A DNA stretch of 64,000 bases from Chelonoidis abingdonii (taxonomy: Eukaryota; Chordata; Testudines; Testudinidae): NCBI RefSeq assembly GCF_003597395.2, contig NC_133777.1:59241163-59305162 (forward strand), written 5' to 3'. The translations under genes and the position numbers were made by a program. Positions within the stretch are counted from its first letter, which is position 1, and every line of letters begins with the position of its first letter. Under the pieces are notes generated by a model. That model did not search any database. It was not told where the DNA came from and was given only the letters and a program-made list of their open reading frames with translations. Below, piece after piece: positions 11,566-21,531 of the stretch.

Positions 11566-12100
11566 GTGCAGCGGTCTCAGCGATCCCCTGCTTGGAGCAA
11601 TGCTGAGCTGCTAGACCTCATTGGCATTTGGGGAGAGGAGGCAGTGCAGTCACAGCTGTGCTCCAGCCGTCAGAATTATGATACTTACGGACAGATTTCT
11701 AGATGCATGATAGAAAGTGGCTATGACCGGGACACACTACAGGGAAGGGTCAAAGTGAAGGAGCTGTGAAACACCTACCACAAGGCATATGAATCAAACT
11801 GCCACTCTTGTGCTGCACCCATAAGCTGCCGGTTCTACAAACAGCTGGACGTGATACTTGGTGGCAACCCCTGCTCCACTGCGAAGGACCCTGTGGATAC
11901 TTCGTTGGCTTGCATGCCAGTCAAGAGTGGACTGAGTCAGGAGGAGGCAATCTTCAACAAAGAGAAGGAGAGGGGACCCAGAGGGAATGACTCGGAGGCC
12001 AGAGATGCATGCAGTCAGGAGCTCTTTTCTACCCCAGAGGAGCCTAGTCAGTCACAGCAGTTGGAGCTTGGCAAAGCACAAACAAGAGAGGAGGCCCCTG
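11566..12100 (+). pseudogene. Harbinger Myb/SANT-like DNA-binding protein, first exon
   Basis: A single reading frame from about 11566 carries a trihelix Myb/SANT-like domain. PAWSNAELLDLIGIWGEE is helix 1, GQISRCMIESGYDRD helix 2, and QGRVKVKEL leads into helix 3, followed by CRFYKQLDVILGG. The frame is interrupted once by TGA at 11767-11769, just after KEL and probably a former CGA arginine codon. After the stop it stays open through an acidic linker to a GTAAGT donor at 12101. In Harbinger elements this protein binds the terminal repeats and brings in the transposase. The true start is unclear because a stop (TGA, 11560-11562) lies directly upstream in frame; an upstream exon is possible. 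Confidence 0.75.
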
Positions 12101-12187
12101 GTAAGTGGATCTGATTTGGGGAATTGCTGAAGCGAGTCGTTGGGGGCAGGAGGGTTGTAGAAACCAGGCTTGTCTTCCACTTCATCC

Positions 12188-12364
12188 TTAGCCTGAGCAG
12201 CGGAGTAGGCTGTTGATACACTCCCTCACTTCACGGGAATCTCCCTCAGAGATCTCGAGGAAACTCTCGTGGAGATGCTGGGCAAACCACTGCTCGAGGT
12301 TCCTCAGCAGAGCTGCTTTGTTTCTTGCCCCATTAATGATAACTTTCCCGTGCCAATTTGCCAT
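12188..12364 (-). CDS. Small open frame inside Harbinger, function unknown
   Basis: A 58-codon frame begins MANWHGKVIING and ends INSLLRCSG followed by a stop. The middle part (LEQWFAQHLHESFLEIS) is amphipathic and looks coding rather than random. It ends 88 bp past the Myb-exon donor on the opposite strand, and a hAT element inserted 29 bp upstream of its ATG. It may be an exon of a minus-strand accessory Harbinger gene. I do not recognise the family. Confidence 0.3.
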   Translation of the reverse strand: MANWHGKVIINGARNKAALLRNLEQWFAQHLHESFLEISEGDSREVRECINSLLRCSG

Positions 12365-12393
12365 GACGGGTGGGGGGACCATTGCTGCACACA

Positions 12394-12615
12394 CAGGGCC
12401 GGCGCTTCCATTTAGGTGACCTAGGCAGTCGCCTAGGGCACCAGGATTTGGAAGGGTGGCAGATTGCTCCAGTGGACCTCCCGCAGGCGTGCCTGCGGAG
12501 GGTTCGCGGGACCAGCGGACCATCAGCAGGAACGCCTGCAGGAGGTCCACCAGAGCCGCGGGACCGGCGAGCCGGCCCTGCGCCTAGGGCGCCAAAAACC
12601 CTGGCGTCATTCCTG
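12394..12615. mobile_element. hAT-type MITE, 222 bp, nested in Harbinger
   Basis: Flanked by a perfect 8-bp duplication TGCACACA (12386-12393 and 12616-12623). It starts CAGGGCCGGCGC. The complement of its right end begins CAGGAATGACGCCAGGG, so the terminal repeats share only the CAGG start. The interior holds internally complementary GC-rich arms (ggacctcccgcaggcgtgcc / ggcgtgcc-type complement near 12530). Confidence 0.8.
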
Positions 12616-13018
12616 TGCACACAGGCTAGCTGTATAGGTGCTGTATAGGTGCCAGGGCAGAAGCCACAGGCTTGGAAAAGACCCTCCCTTGATTCCCTGC
12701 TCACCCTCAGCAGCAAGATATCTTCCATAATGATCACTCCTGTGGAAAGTGTGGAGACAGGAATGATTATCAGGCCCACCCTACAGTGCTGGCTCTCCCC
12801 AAATGCCCAAGAGCCACATACCCATTGAACAGCAGGGTTCTGGAACAGTGATTTACCTTGCCCCTGTGGCTACTCACCATTTTGGGGGTCTTGTGGCTCA
12901 TGTGTGCTTGCCTGCGGTCATCCAGTTAGTCTGAGTACTGGCTGTGTTTTAAAGCACAAACAGTATTGTCTATGTGGCAAACAATACTGCTTCTGTAAAA
13001 TGTTGCATTTAAACTTCA

Positions 13019-13287
13019 CAGAGATGGCATGGCTCCTCCGGCCATGCTGTTTCCAGAGCCGGCCAGCAGGCGCCACTTCCGTTCCACCCTGCCGCTGCCG
13101 CCCCACGGCTTCTCCGGCCTTGCTGCTGGCAGTGCCAGCCAGCAAGCACCGCTTCCACGCCGGCCGGCTGCCCCACGGGTCCTCAGGCCATGCTGCTGGC
13201 AGCGCCAGCCAGCAGATGCTGCTTCCGCGCCTGCCGCTCTGAGGGGAAGCAGCTGCTTCCACTGAACCCCGCTAGCTACGCTACTGG
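13019..13287. repeat. GC-rich block with repeated ccggcc..gctgctggcag units
   Basis: About three divergent units of 65-75 bp, each with a (c)cggcc(a/t)tgctg core followed by gccagc. The right edge, gctagctacgctactggcg, resembles a hAT terminal repeat (CAGTGGCGTAGCTAG in complement). I could not find the matching left end or a target duplication, so classification is uncertain. Confidence 0.4.
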
Positions 13288-13411
13288 CGTAAGGTTATGA
13301 TGCACTCTGCCACCAAGAAAAAAGAACTGAAGGAGTGGTGGGACAACGAGAAGGGGACCGAAAGGAGAATGTGTCACACCAGAAAGAAGCCACAGAGCGT
13401 CTCTTAACAGT

Positions 13412-13646
13412 CAGGGGCGGCTCTAGGGATTTTGCCACCCCAAGCACGGCAGGCAGGCTACCTCCGGCGGTTTGGTGGCTTTGTTGGACCTCTCTCAGGC
13501 ACACCTGCGGGAGGTCCACCAAAGCCACGGGACCAGCAGACCCTCTGCAGGCAAACTGCCGGAGGCAGCGTACCTGCTACCCTTGCAGCGCCAGCAGAGC
13601 GCCCCCCGTGGCTTGCCATCCCAAGCACGTGCTGGAGCCGCCCCTG
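13412..13646. mobile_element. hAT-type MITE, 235 bp, nested in Harbinger
   Basis: Perfect 8-bp duplication TTAACAGT (13404-13411 and 13647-13654). Inverted termini CAGGGGCGGCTCTAG and CTGGAGCCGCCCCTG are complementary at 14 of 15 positions. The phrase gccaccccaagca near the left end recurs in the elements at 48560 and 62959, so these three belong to one family. Confidence 0.9.
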
Positions 13647-13654
13647 TTAACAGT

Positions 13655-13790
13655 TATGCAGCACCAAGCAGACATGCTCCAGGCAATACTAGCTCTTCAC
13701 ACTGAGCAGCTCCATGCCCGTCCTCCCCTGCAGCCTCTGTCTCAAAACTCTTTCCCATGTGCCCCCCCCACACACCACCAACACACTGTA
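13655..13790 (+). pseudogene. Probable distal exon remnant of the Harbinger Myb-like gene
   Basis: After the nested hAT element the plus strand reads MQHQADMLQAILALHTEQ then PLQPLSQNSFPC. That is a short coiled-coil stretch with a proline-rich tail, the usual C-terminal make-up of the Harbinger Myb-like protein as I remember it. The hAT insertion at 13412 would interrupt this exon. Confidence 0.4.
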
Positions 13791-14296
13791 ATCAACCTCC
13801 TGGCTCCACTCTCTACCCACAGCATTCCACTCCTCTCTCCTCACAGTCCAGCAGTGTGGACTCTCAGCACCCATTGCTCTGCAGTTTGGCCCTGCTGAAG
13901 TCCAGCACCTCCTGCATCATACTCCAAAGGAGAAGGTTGGGTATGATCCTTGTACATACACAAATCTGTAGCCGTCCCGGGACTCTTCCTCCTCTTGATA
14001 CCTTCCATTGCCCCATCACCCTCCCTGCTGATGATTTTTTTCATTTGACTCTCCCTCTGGTTGTTGTCTTTCAATAAAATAATTGTATTTGTTTGAAAGC
14101 AATCTTTATTCTATTAAGTGAAAACAAAAACAGCACTCCAAAGCAACATACAATAAAGTTAAGGTCCCTTTTGCATCGTGTGCACCAATCACCTCTTAGC
14201 ATTACAAGCACTGCAATCCCAAGCATAGCAACAAATATTAGTGGCTTTCAGCTTTAAATTGCTCTCTTAAAGCACCCTGATCCTTATGGCCCCACG

Positions 14297-15179
14297 CTAT
14301 GCCCCTCTAATAGCCCTGGTCTCTGTCTGTTCAAACTCAGCCTCCAGGCACTGAGCCTCTGCGGTCCATCCCTGAGTGAAACTTTCAGTCTTCCCTTCAC
14401 AAATATTATGGAGCATACAGCATTTGACTTCCCCTATGGTGATCTTCTGGTCAGGGAGAAAGTCCCTGCTTGCAGCTTCTTGAACAGGCCAGTGTTCCAA
14501 AAGATGCATGTGTCATGCACCTTTCTGGACCAGCCTGCATTAGTGTCTGTGAAATGCCTATGGTGATCCACAAGCACCTGGAGAACCATTGAGAAATACT
14601 CCTTGCAATTAATGTACTTGATGGCTAGGTGGTCTGGTGCCAGAATTGGAATGTGCGTGCCATCGATCACTGCTCTGCAGTTAGGGAAGCCCATTTGTGC
14701 AAAGCCATACACAATGTCACGCACATTGCCCAGAGTCAGGATGCGAATAATGGCCCTGCACACTTCCATCAACATGACTCCAACGGTCGACTTTCCCACT
14801 CTGAACTGGTTAGCAACTGATCGGTAGCACTCAGCTTCCACACTGCAATTGCTACGTGCTTCTCCAATGGCAAGGCAGCTCTCATTCTCGTATCCTTGCA
14901 CCGCAGGCCTGAGGCGAGCTTGTCACACAGTCCCATGAATGTGGCTTTCCTCATGCGAAAGTTCTGCAGTCACTGCTCGTCATCCCAGACATGCATCACG
15001 ATGTGGTCCCACCACTCAGTGCTTGTTTCTCAAGTCCAAAAACAGCATTCCACTGTGGTCAGCACCTCCATGAATGCCGCAAGCAATCTCGTGTCATAGC
15101 TACTACGCATGGCGAGATCAACGTCGCACTCCTCTTGACTTTGTAGTTTAATGAATAACTCCACTGCTACTCATGACAT
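14297..15179 (-). pseudogene. Harbinger (HARBI1-like) DDE transposase, broken
   Basis: The minus-strand frame starts at 15179 but has a TGA as its third codon, and more stops near 15030 and 14975. It then stays open through MRKATFMGLCDKLA, the helix-turn-helix-like CYRSVANQFRVGKSTV, and AVIDGTHIPI with the first catalytic Asp. YFSMVLQVLVDHH, DTNAGW and the HDTCIF region follow, with the second Asp. After QAGTF and the DQKITIGEV region (reached by a frame change near 14450-14509) it jumps straight to CMLHNICE and ends TRAIRGA. The segment between, which in the family holds the third acidic residue, is missing by internal deletion. The enzyme is therefore catalytically dead. In intact elements it cuts TTA/TAA targets with its Myb-like partner. 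Confidence 0.88.
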
Positions 15180-15640
15180 GTTGGTCAGTGCGAGCAGCAT
15201 ACTGGTCAACAGCTCGGGTTCAATTCCTGCAGCCCGAAAGAGGCAGGGCAGGATGTGCAGTACACAAACTGTTGAAAGATGGTTCCAAATGAGGACGGAA
15301 GTACAGGGATTGCTGGGATGTGAAGCAATGCATCATGGGGCATTGGGACAGGACCCAGGATGCCCTGCGAAAGAGGTGCTCTCTGGGATAGCTGCCCAGA
15401 GTGCACCACTCCGAATAGCGCTGCAAGCGTGAACATGCTATTGCGCAAGCAGCTGTCAGTGTGAACCTGCAACAGCGGTTTCTCTTCGGTGCTCTCTGAG
15501 CGGCGCTGTAACTGTCGACACTGTAGCTTTGCAAGTGTAGGCGTGCCCTAATACCTAATCCTTGGAGGAGTGAGCCCATTACACTGCAATGGCCAAACCT
15601 GGAAGGTGCTGAGTGGGAATGCAATAGGTAGCAAAGATGG

Positions 15641-16582
15641 GATCCACGAAAGTATTTAAGCCCATAAAACCCAGACTTAGGTGCTTTAGTCCCTGTTTTA
15701 GGTACCCAGGGCCCAGTTTTGGCTCCACTGTGATCCATCAAACTCCTGCCAGAGCCTGTAGATACCTAAACTCACTCTGTGCCTTAAGTTTCTAAGGGTA
15801 AAAGTCCCCTAAGCACCTATGTTTCTGGCTCTGGGCATGCCTCTGCTACATCTCTATAACTGTCCAGATACTTGCTTGCCACCTAACCTCCAGAGCAATC
15901 CATGAACCAGGGGTCCACAGGCATTTGGTTGCATAAGTCATGTGTGAGGCCCACCTGGATCTGGTGCTCAGAGGGCACTTACAGGATTGGGTCCCACTCA
16001 AAATCTGGCTGGAGGAGGTGGTGCTGGTGCCCATCTTATAACTTTTTGCTTGGTAGTTAGAGCATTCACCTGGGATGGGGGAAACCCAGGTTCAATTCCC
16101 CTCTCTGCCTGAGGGGAAGAAAAGAATAGGGGTCTCCCAGCTCTAGGAAAGTGCTCTAACCACTGAGCTATGGGATATTCTGATGTGGGGGACACTCAGT
16201 ATCTCCTGTTCCACTGTGGGTAAATGACAGTGTGATTGGGGCAGGGGGACTGGACCCAGGCTTTCCCACCTCCTGCGGGGAGGGTACCCTAACCACTGGG
16301 CCTCAGAGTCATTCTAATCCTCTTGCTTTCACCCAATGGCTGTGTATTTATCCACAGTGCAACAGTCTGTGGGCCAGAGAGAGAGGCAGAGTGGGGAACT
16401 GAAGCTGGATCTCCCCCGTCCCAGATGAGTGCTCTAACTACTCGGCTAAAAATTACATGGTGGGCACCACCGCCTCCTCCTGTTTCTTGTGGAGCGAGGC
16501 AGGTGCCTAAGTCATTCCTACAAGAAACACCTCAGGTGCCTAAGGTGTCTAACTCCAGGCAGTGGGTTCCTGTTCGTGGATC
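15641..16582. repeat. Repeat built of several tRNA-like units, inverted ends
   Basis: The ends carry the inverted word GATCCACGAA (15641-15650) and TTCGTGGATC (16573-16582). In between are tRNA-like modules with A- and B-box resemblance: plus strand near 16047-16110 (ggtagttagagcattcacc, ggttcaattcc), and minus-strand ones near 16141-16180 (gctctaaccactgagctatggg), 16257-16311 and 16402-16455. None folds convincingly as a functional tRNA. No target duplication was found. I recall similar multi-tRNA repeats in reptile genomes but cannot name the family. Confidence 0.6.
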
Positions 16583-16621
16583 ACTAGGCATGGATAGACA
16601 CCTCCCTGCAGCCTGGACTGA

Positions 16622-16919
16622 GGCCTGGTCTACACTGTGGGGGGTGGGGAGGGATCTAAGTTATGCAACTTCAGCTATGTGAATAACGTAGCTGAAGTCA
16701 ACATACTTAGATCTACTTACCGTGGTGTCTTCACTGTGGTAAGTCGACAGCTGACGCGCCCCTGTCAACTCCACCTATGCTTCTCGCTCCAGTGGAGTAC
16801 CAGAGTCGACGGGAGAGCGCTCGGCGGTCGATTTATCGTGTCTAGACTAGATGCGATAAATTGACCCCCGCTGGATTGATCGCAGCCCATTGATCCAGCG
16901 TGTAATGTAGACATGCCCC
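16622..16919. mobile_element. Harbinger-type MITE, about 298 bp
   Basis: Ends GGCCTGGTCTACACT and ATGTAGACATGCCCC are inverted repeats of the GTCTACACT class. The interior has complementary arms (cagctatgtgaataacgtagctg; gatttatcgtgtctagac and tctagactagatgcgataaat). The same family in the opposite orientation is at 50847-51030. A clean TTA/TAA duplication is not visible here. Confidence 0.8.
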
Positions 16920-19900
16920 TGGCTTTGTGGCACAGTGGTGTTGCTGGATTTTGTGTGTGTCATGATGCTCAGTTTGCAATGCCTAAGTCCCTTCCTGGAT
17001 GCCACCCTAAGACACTAGGCAGTAAGAGTCCCAACTTGCTAATGTAAAGGATGTTTGTGAAGTTTGATTTACTAGAAGTAACAGTAACCATTGCATTCTG
17101 GGAATATTGACCTCTGCCATGTGACAAGGGACTGTTTGTAACTCTAATCCTTGTCATGTGAGTGGGATTACAAGCTAAAGTCTTACCTTGACTCTTGGCT
17201 GTCACACCTTTATTACATTTGGGTCAGGAAATATACTGCTTCCCATGCCACAGCACTCAATCCTGTGCCCTGTATTACTGTCAAACACCTTTATTTCTGA
17301 TCTTTGGCAGATGGCATTTATATAAGTGATGCAACTTATTTGACTATGAACAGTACAATTTGAAAATAGAGGCATTAAGGTTTGGAAATGGAGTCAATTT
17401 TTTTTTTCTAAATGTTACCTATCTTTTAGATCCACCTGAGCAGAACCGATAATAAAGAAGAATTGTGACAATTATAGAATAAATTTGTTATTGGCTAGAT
17501 ACTAACCTAAATCCTTCCCTTGAAAATAAGGGAGACAATTACTCAGGTCTTTCTCCATTTTGCCGATGACTGTTTCTTTACAAAGTGTGGAGGGACCGTA
17601 ATATCTTTGTCTTTACAACCTGACACAGAACAAATTTGTTTCCAGATTAAGTGATTTGAAGTTGCTGTCTAAATAGGTGTTTAATTAAAACCCATTCACA
17701 TGGAAGAAAGTAAAACAGACTGATTTAATTACTGGTTTACTTAGCACTCCCACTCAGAAAAGGAATTGAAGTTGCAAGAGTTCAGTAAAATATTGTCATT
17801 TGTGGAACTCCTCAGGTTTAAGCACAGATGGTTGTTTTTTTCCTTTACTATGCAATACAGTTTTTATTAGAATTATTTTGTTCTCCCATGAGAAAGCAAA
17901 TCAAGTTTAGTTCTATATTCATTTCTATTTATTTATTGTGATAGCAACCAAAACATGGTTGGTACAGACACATAAGGAGACAGAGTCCCTGCCCCGAAAG
18001 ATTACACTCAAGAAGAAATATTTATATTACCTTAGTGGGGGCTGAACCTATAATATTATAATCAAATACTCATAGTGTTGGGCTATGCTTACAACATTGT
18101 TGTTATGTCCAGTGTAGCATTTTGTATTTTAGACCTTGCTATTACTCCCATTTGGCAAAGCTTCCATTGACTTCAATGAGAGCACGACCACACTCTGCTT
18201 CAGGCCCAAATGGTTGCCTTTGTAGGAAGAGTGAACACCAATCTTTTCTACTTCTTGTCTTGGAATCCCTATTCAACAATCTGTTCACAAGCAGTGGGCT
18301 CAGGCAGGACTAGGGTGGTGCCAGTCATCATCCCCTCCAACCCTTTGGGGAATCCACATAAAAGGTAACGCTAGCAGCCAGCCCCTCCGCATATTAAAAG
18401 GTGGTTGGGGTCTAGGGTCTGAGACTGTGTGATAGACAGAGGAGCCTCTAGAAACAAGGGGCACAGAATCTGTACTGTCATGGAGCTGGAGGAAGCTGGG
18501 AGGTAGTGCAAAGTCACAGGGCCTCTGTGCAGACTGTCCCAACCCAGACTGAGCAGCATCTAAGCAGGTTTTCCCACTTCAGTTAGTGAGTGTCTTCTGA
18601 CTTTATCTCCAGCAGCCTGTATTGCTTAAGAATTAAAAGGCCACACCGGCTCTCTCTCTCAAATCTTAGCCAATAAAAACCCCCTAAATACAAATCCTAT
18701 CGAGTTTCACTCATTTGGGGGGAAGACTCCCTCCTTTGGTTCATTTTAAGGCAGTTTATGGAATATATCACTCATATGATAAAGCGCTGGCTCTGTGTTT
18801 TCGGTGTGGCATTATAAACTGCATTGCTAAATTTTTGAAATCACTGGTTCAAATTGTCACAGCTTGACAGTCCTGCCTATCCTATAAAAACACAAAATTA
18901 TGAAGCCATCTTCACTGAGAGGAGAATAAAGGAAAGAAAGAAGCTAGACAAATATATTTTGACCTTCCTTTTTTGTTACACAGCTGGAACTGTTACTGTG
19001 GGTGAATTCACAGATCAGCGCTGTGGCCTATACACCACTGAAGTCCCACTTGAGCCCTCACATGACACATACCTTTTGCAGGCTCGCTGTGGAGGAGTGA
19101 AGTTCATCTTGTGTCCTTACATAACCCCTTTTGACACTCTATATTTGTATTTGCAAATTGTCCATGAACTGTGGCCATGTTTGTACAACAAAGAGCAATA
19201 AGGATTTGTGGACTCTGCAACCATGTAACAAAACCAGATTATATTGTTTATTCTTAGCTAATTCAATAAACAGAATAACCTGCTCTTTTCCTGGGTGCTT
19301 TGATGTGTATTCTTTGTCCTCAGTTCCAACAGAGGGCGATAGTTCTGCGGCGGGAGCTGACTATGGATATGAGCCACGTGGCCCAGTAGAGGGCAGCAGG
19401 CTAACAGAAGATGTTGCTGCCTGGACCCAGGTATCTGCTGCCGGCCTCTTTCTTCGGAGGATATTTGGTTTGCATTTATCACTGTCACGCCCTGCGATCC
19501 AGCCTCTTTGATGTAAGCGGCCGCAAAAAAGCTAGGCGATTTTGAGAAAATCGGTACATGCTGAGAATAAAGCTGGGAGCGATAGAAGGGAAAAAACACC
19601 AGGACCTGTTTACTCTGGTTCCCAAATTGCAGCAGCCTGGGAGACCAATGCAAGAAGAGGCAGGGTCCCTTTTCTGCAAAAGTATATGATGGGGAAGTGG
19701 AGATCCGTTTGGTTAGATCGCTTGAAGGGGAGGGAGAAAAGAGGATAAATAAAATAATTAGCAGATGAGAACAAGGGGCTGGGTTGTGCAAGGAAACCCC
19801 TTTCCTGTAGTGGGGTGTGATGCAGGTGGGGCAAGGGGAGCAGACCTCCATCTAGAAACAGATCAGGAGGGAAACCAGTTCTAAAGAAACTTTGGGAGTG

Positions 19901-19989
19901 TACCCTGTTGTCCCTCTAATATCCTGCCACCAACATGGCTACAAGTTGTATGATGTAATATCTGCCTCTTGGTCCAACTCTTGTTGACC
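16920..19989. other. Intergenic, nothing firmly recognised
   Basis: No exon or RNA gene supported. An open stretch at 18854-19201 starts with TTG rather than ATG and shows no domain. The word CCATTGACTTCAATGAG at 18164-18180 is the core of the foldback family discussed in the findings. Confidence 0.5.
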
Positions 19990-20102
19990 AGAGACTAAAG
20001 CTTTCCAGCTTACACAGAGGGAAGAGCTCTATGTCAGCTCCAAGCGTGTGTCTCCTCAACAGGAGTTGGACTAATAAAAGCTATTACCTTACCCCACCTT
20101 TG
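19990..20102. repeat. Palindromic dispersed repeat, copy 1
   Basis: Contains agagctctatgtcagctcc, aacaggagttggactaataa and aagctattaccttaccccacc. It is preceded by a partial inverted copy (agctttccagcttacacaga). The same family appears reversed at 61270-61365 (aaggtgggtgaggtaatctc, ttttattgggccaacttctg). I recognise it as a widespread amniote repeat but cannot assign its class. Confidence 0.6.
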
Positions 20103-20207
20103 CTAAGGGCAGGGCAGTGTGGGAAGAGGGGGCTGTTTCCTAGTAAAGAGGCAGGACTACCAGCATCTTCACTGGTATCAATTCCCCTACATTCTCCTAA
20201 GGTGGAA

Positions 20208-20569
20208 ACAAAACGTGTGTCGGCGTGCGTCTGTGCTGTGCCCCTCGGGGGTACTTTTGAGTCTGTGTATATAAAAATAGTGTATGTATCTGTGTGTGTA
20301 TGTCTCTGGGTCTGTGTGCGTATCTCCGCATCTGTCGGTGTGTATTTGTGGGTCTGAGTATCTGTGTGTGTGTCTCTGTTTATCTGTCGGTATATATATC
20401 CATGCCTCTCTGTGTGGGTCTGTCTGTCGGGGTGTATCTCTGGGTCTGAGTATCTGTGTGTCTCTGGATATCTGTCGACGTGTATCTGTGTGTACATCCG
20501 TGTCTGTGTGGGTCTGTCTGTTCGGGTGTATCTGTGTGGATCTGTCTGTCGGGGTGTATATCTGCGTGC

Positions 20570-20611
<42 letters not shown>

Positions 20612-20690
20612 GTCCCGCTGCCTGCCTGGCTGTAGCTCTGTCTCTCCGTGTGTGTTGGTGTGCCTGGCTGGCTCTCCCTGCCCTACCCTG
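20208..20690. repeat. GT-rich degenerate minisatellite with (GT)n core
   Basis: About 480 bp made of recurring words gggtctgagtatctgtgtg (20350, 20431), tgtgtgggtctgtctg (20412, 20505) and gtcggggtgtat. It ends in a pure GT run at about 20571-20609. Long accidental ORFs on both strands (His/Thr-rich on the minus strand, Cys/Val-rich on the plus) come from this array. It abuts the CpG-rich promoter region. Confidence 0.85.
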
Positions 20691-21335
20691 GCCGAGGGCA
20701 AGCCGGGGACTGAGCCGCTGCTCGGCGCTCTGGGCTGGGAGGGAAGCTGCTGTTGGCACAGGGCTGAGCCTGTCCCGCGGAGCTGGACCAGCAGCTGCTC
20801 CGGCCCCGGGCTGTGGGAAATGTTCCCCCGGCTGTGCGGGCTGCTCCAGGCCGGGAGCGCGGTGTCCTGTGCACAGGGGTGGCCCGGCCCTTGGGGATCC
20901 GGGGGCGGGGGTCGCCCCTGGCGCGGGTGTCCGCTGAGCCGTGCCTGCCCCCGGGCGTGGGGGCTGCCCCGCTGGGGCCGGGGCTCGTATCGCTCTGTCC
21001 TCCCCCCCTTGCCAGAGCGGCTCTAATGAGGTTCCCAAGTGCCCCCTGCGGCCGGGCGGCGGAGAGCCTGTGCGCCCCTCAGAAACCCGCTTTGATTTCC
21101 GCCGGGCTGCACCTAGCACCCGGCTGCTAATGCTCCTGCCCTAGCGCATTTCCCCTGGCATCCGAGCGCCGTTCGCCTGGGTGCCCAGCTGCTGGCTACC
21201 CGGCCCATGGGGGAGAGCCGGCTGAGCCTGCTCCCGCTCCAGCCTTGGCCGAGAGAAGAGACCTGTTGAGCGCTGATCTCCTGCGGTGTCTGCCAGCCTG
21301 GGGCTGAGGCTGAGCGGCTCATGGAAAGAGAGAGC
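20690..21335 (+). promoter_or_regulatory. ALDH1A2: CpG-rich region upstream of ALDH1A2
   Basis: Base composition switches here to strongly GC-rich with many CG dinucleotides (ggccccgggc, gcgcgggtgtccgctgagcc, cggccgggcggcg), unlike the AT-rich flanks. Its position just upstream of the CCAAT and TATA-like boxes and exon 1 marks it as a promoter-associated CpG island. No formal CpG observed/expected value was computed. Confidence 0.75.
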
Positions 21336-21393
21336 ATTTTAATTCTGTCAGCCTAGGTAGGATGGACCTGCCCCCCTGCCTCTGCCCTCATGG

Positions 21394-21398
21394 CCAAT
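21394..21398 (+). promoter_or_regulatory. ALDH1A2: CCAAT box
   Basis: GGCCAATAAG matches the NF-Y type CCAAT element and lies 28 bp upstream of the TATA-like box, in normal order. Confidence 0.55.
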
Positions 21399-21425
21399 AA
21401 GAAGAGACCCGGCTTGACACCTGCC

Positions 21426-21431
21426 TATATA
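21426..21431 (+). promoter_or_regulatory. ALDH1A2: TATA-like box of ALDH1A2
   Basis: CCTATATACAG lies 136 bp upstream of the start codon. A transcription start about 30 bp downstream (near 21456-21462) would give a 5'UTR of about 100 nt. The TATAAA at 21543 is too close to the ATG to be the promoter. Confidence 0.5.
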
Positions 21432-21471
21432 CAGAGGACGAGAGCAAAATCTTCAGCACTGATCTGTGCAA

Positions 21472-21531
21472 GGGGGGGTGGGGGGAGGAAAAAAAGAAAA
21501 GGGGGGGAAAAGCCCAGGTCAGATAAGGGGG
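21472..21531 (+). promoter_or_regulatory. ALDH1A2: G-rich 5'UTR tract, possible G-quadruplex
   Basis: Runs of 7, 6, 7 and 5 guanines (21472-21478, 21480-21485, 21501-21507, 21527-21531) lie on the coding strand between the inferred transcription start and the ATG. Such runs could fold as a G-quadruplex in the mRNA. AGGTCA, a nuclear-receptor half site, sits at 21516-21521. Confidence 0.45.

Larger units (their letters stand above)
11197..15548. mobile_element. PIF/Harbinger DNA transposon, two-gene type, decayed
   Basis: The 3-bp target duplication TAA flanks both ends (11194-11196 and 15549-15551). The termini are inverted: GGCCCCGTCTACACTGGCAA on the left, and GGGCACGCCTACACTTGCAA as the complement of the right. 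The inner parts are also partly complementary (gagcgctgtt / ggcgctgtaac). It carries the two proteins Harbinger needs: a Myb/SANT-like DNA-binding protein on the plus strand and an HARBI1-like DDE nuclease on the minus strand. Both are broken. Two small hAT elements (12394-12615, 13412-13646) and a GC-rich block (13019-13287) lie inside it, so these came later or were acquired. Confidence 0.9.

Noticed and set aside
13335..13898. 187-codon plus-strand frame
   Set aside because: It crosses the nested hAT element with its target duplications, so it cannot be one original gene.
16047..16110. tRNA gene
   Set aside because: A- and B-box words are present but no cloverleaf with paired acceptor stem could be drawn, and it lies in a repeat of several such modules.
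18854..19201. 115-codon open frame
   Set aside because: It starts at TTG, has no recognisable domain, and the composition is that of non-coding DNA.
19258..19851. 197-codon minus-strand frame
   Set aside because: Low-complexity, no motif, no splice or promoter context; it overlaps no conserved-looking segment.
20187..21119. Long open frames (310, 217 and 220 codons) on both strands
   Set aside because: They arise from the GT-rich array (His/Thr and Cys/Val runs) and the GC-rich promoter region; no domain, and they overlap each other on opposite strands.
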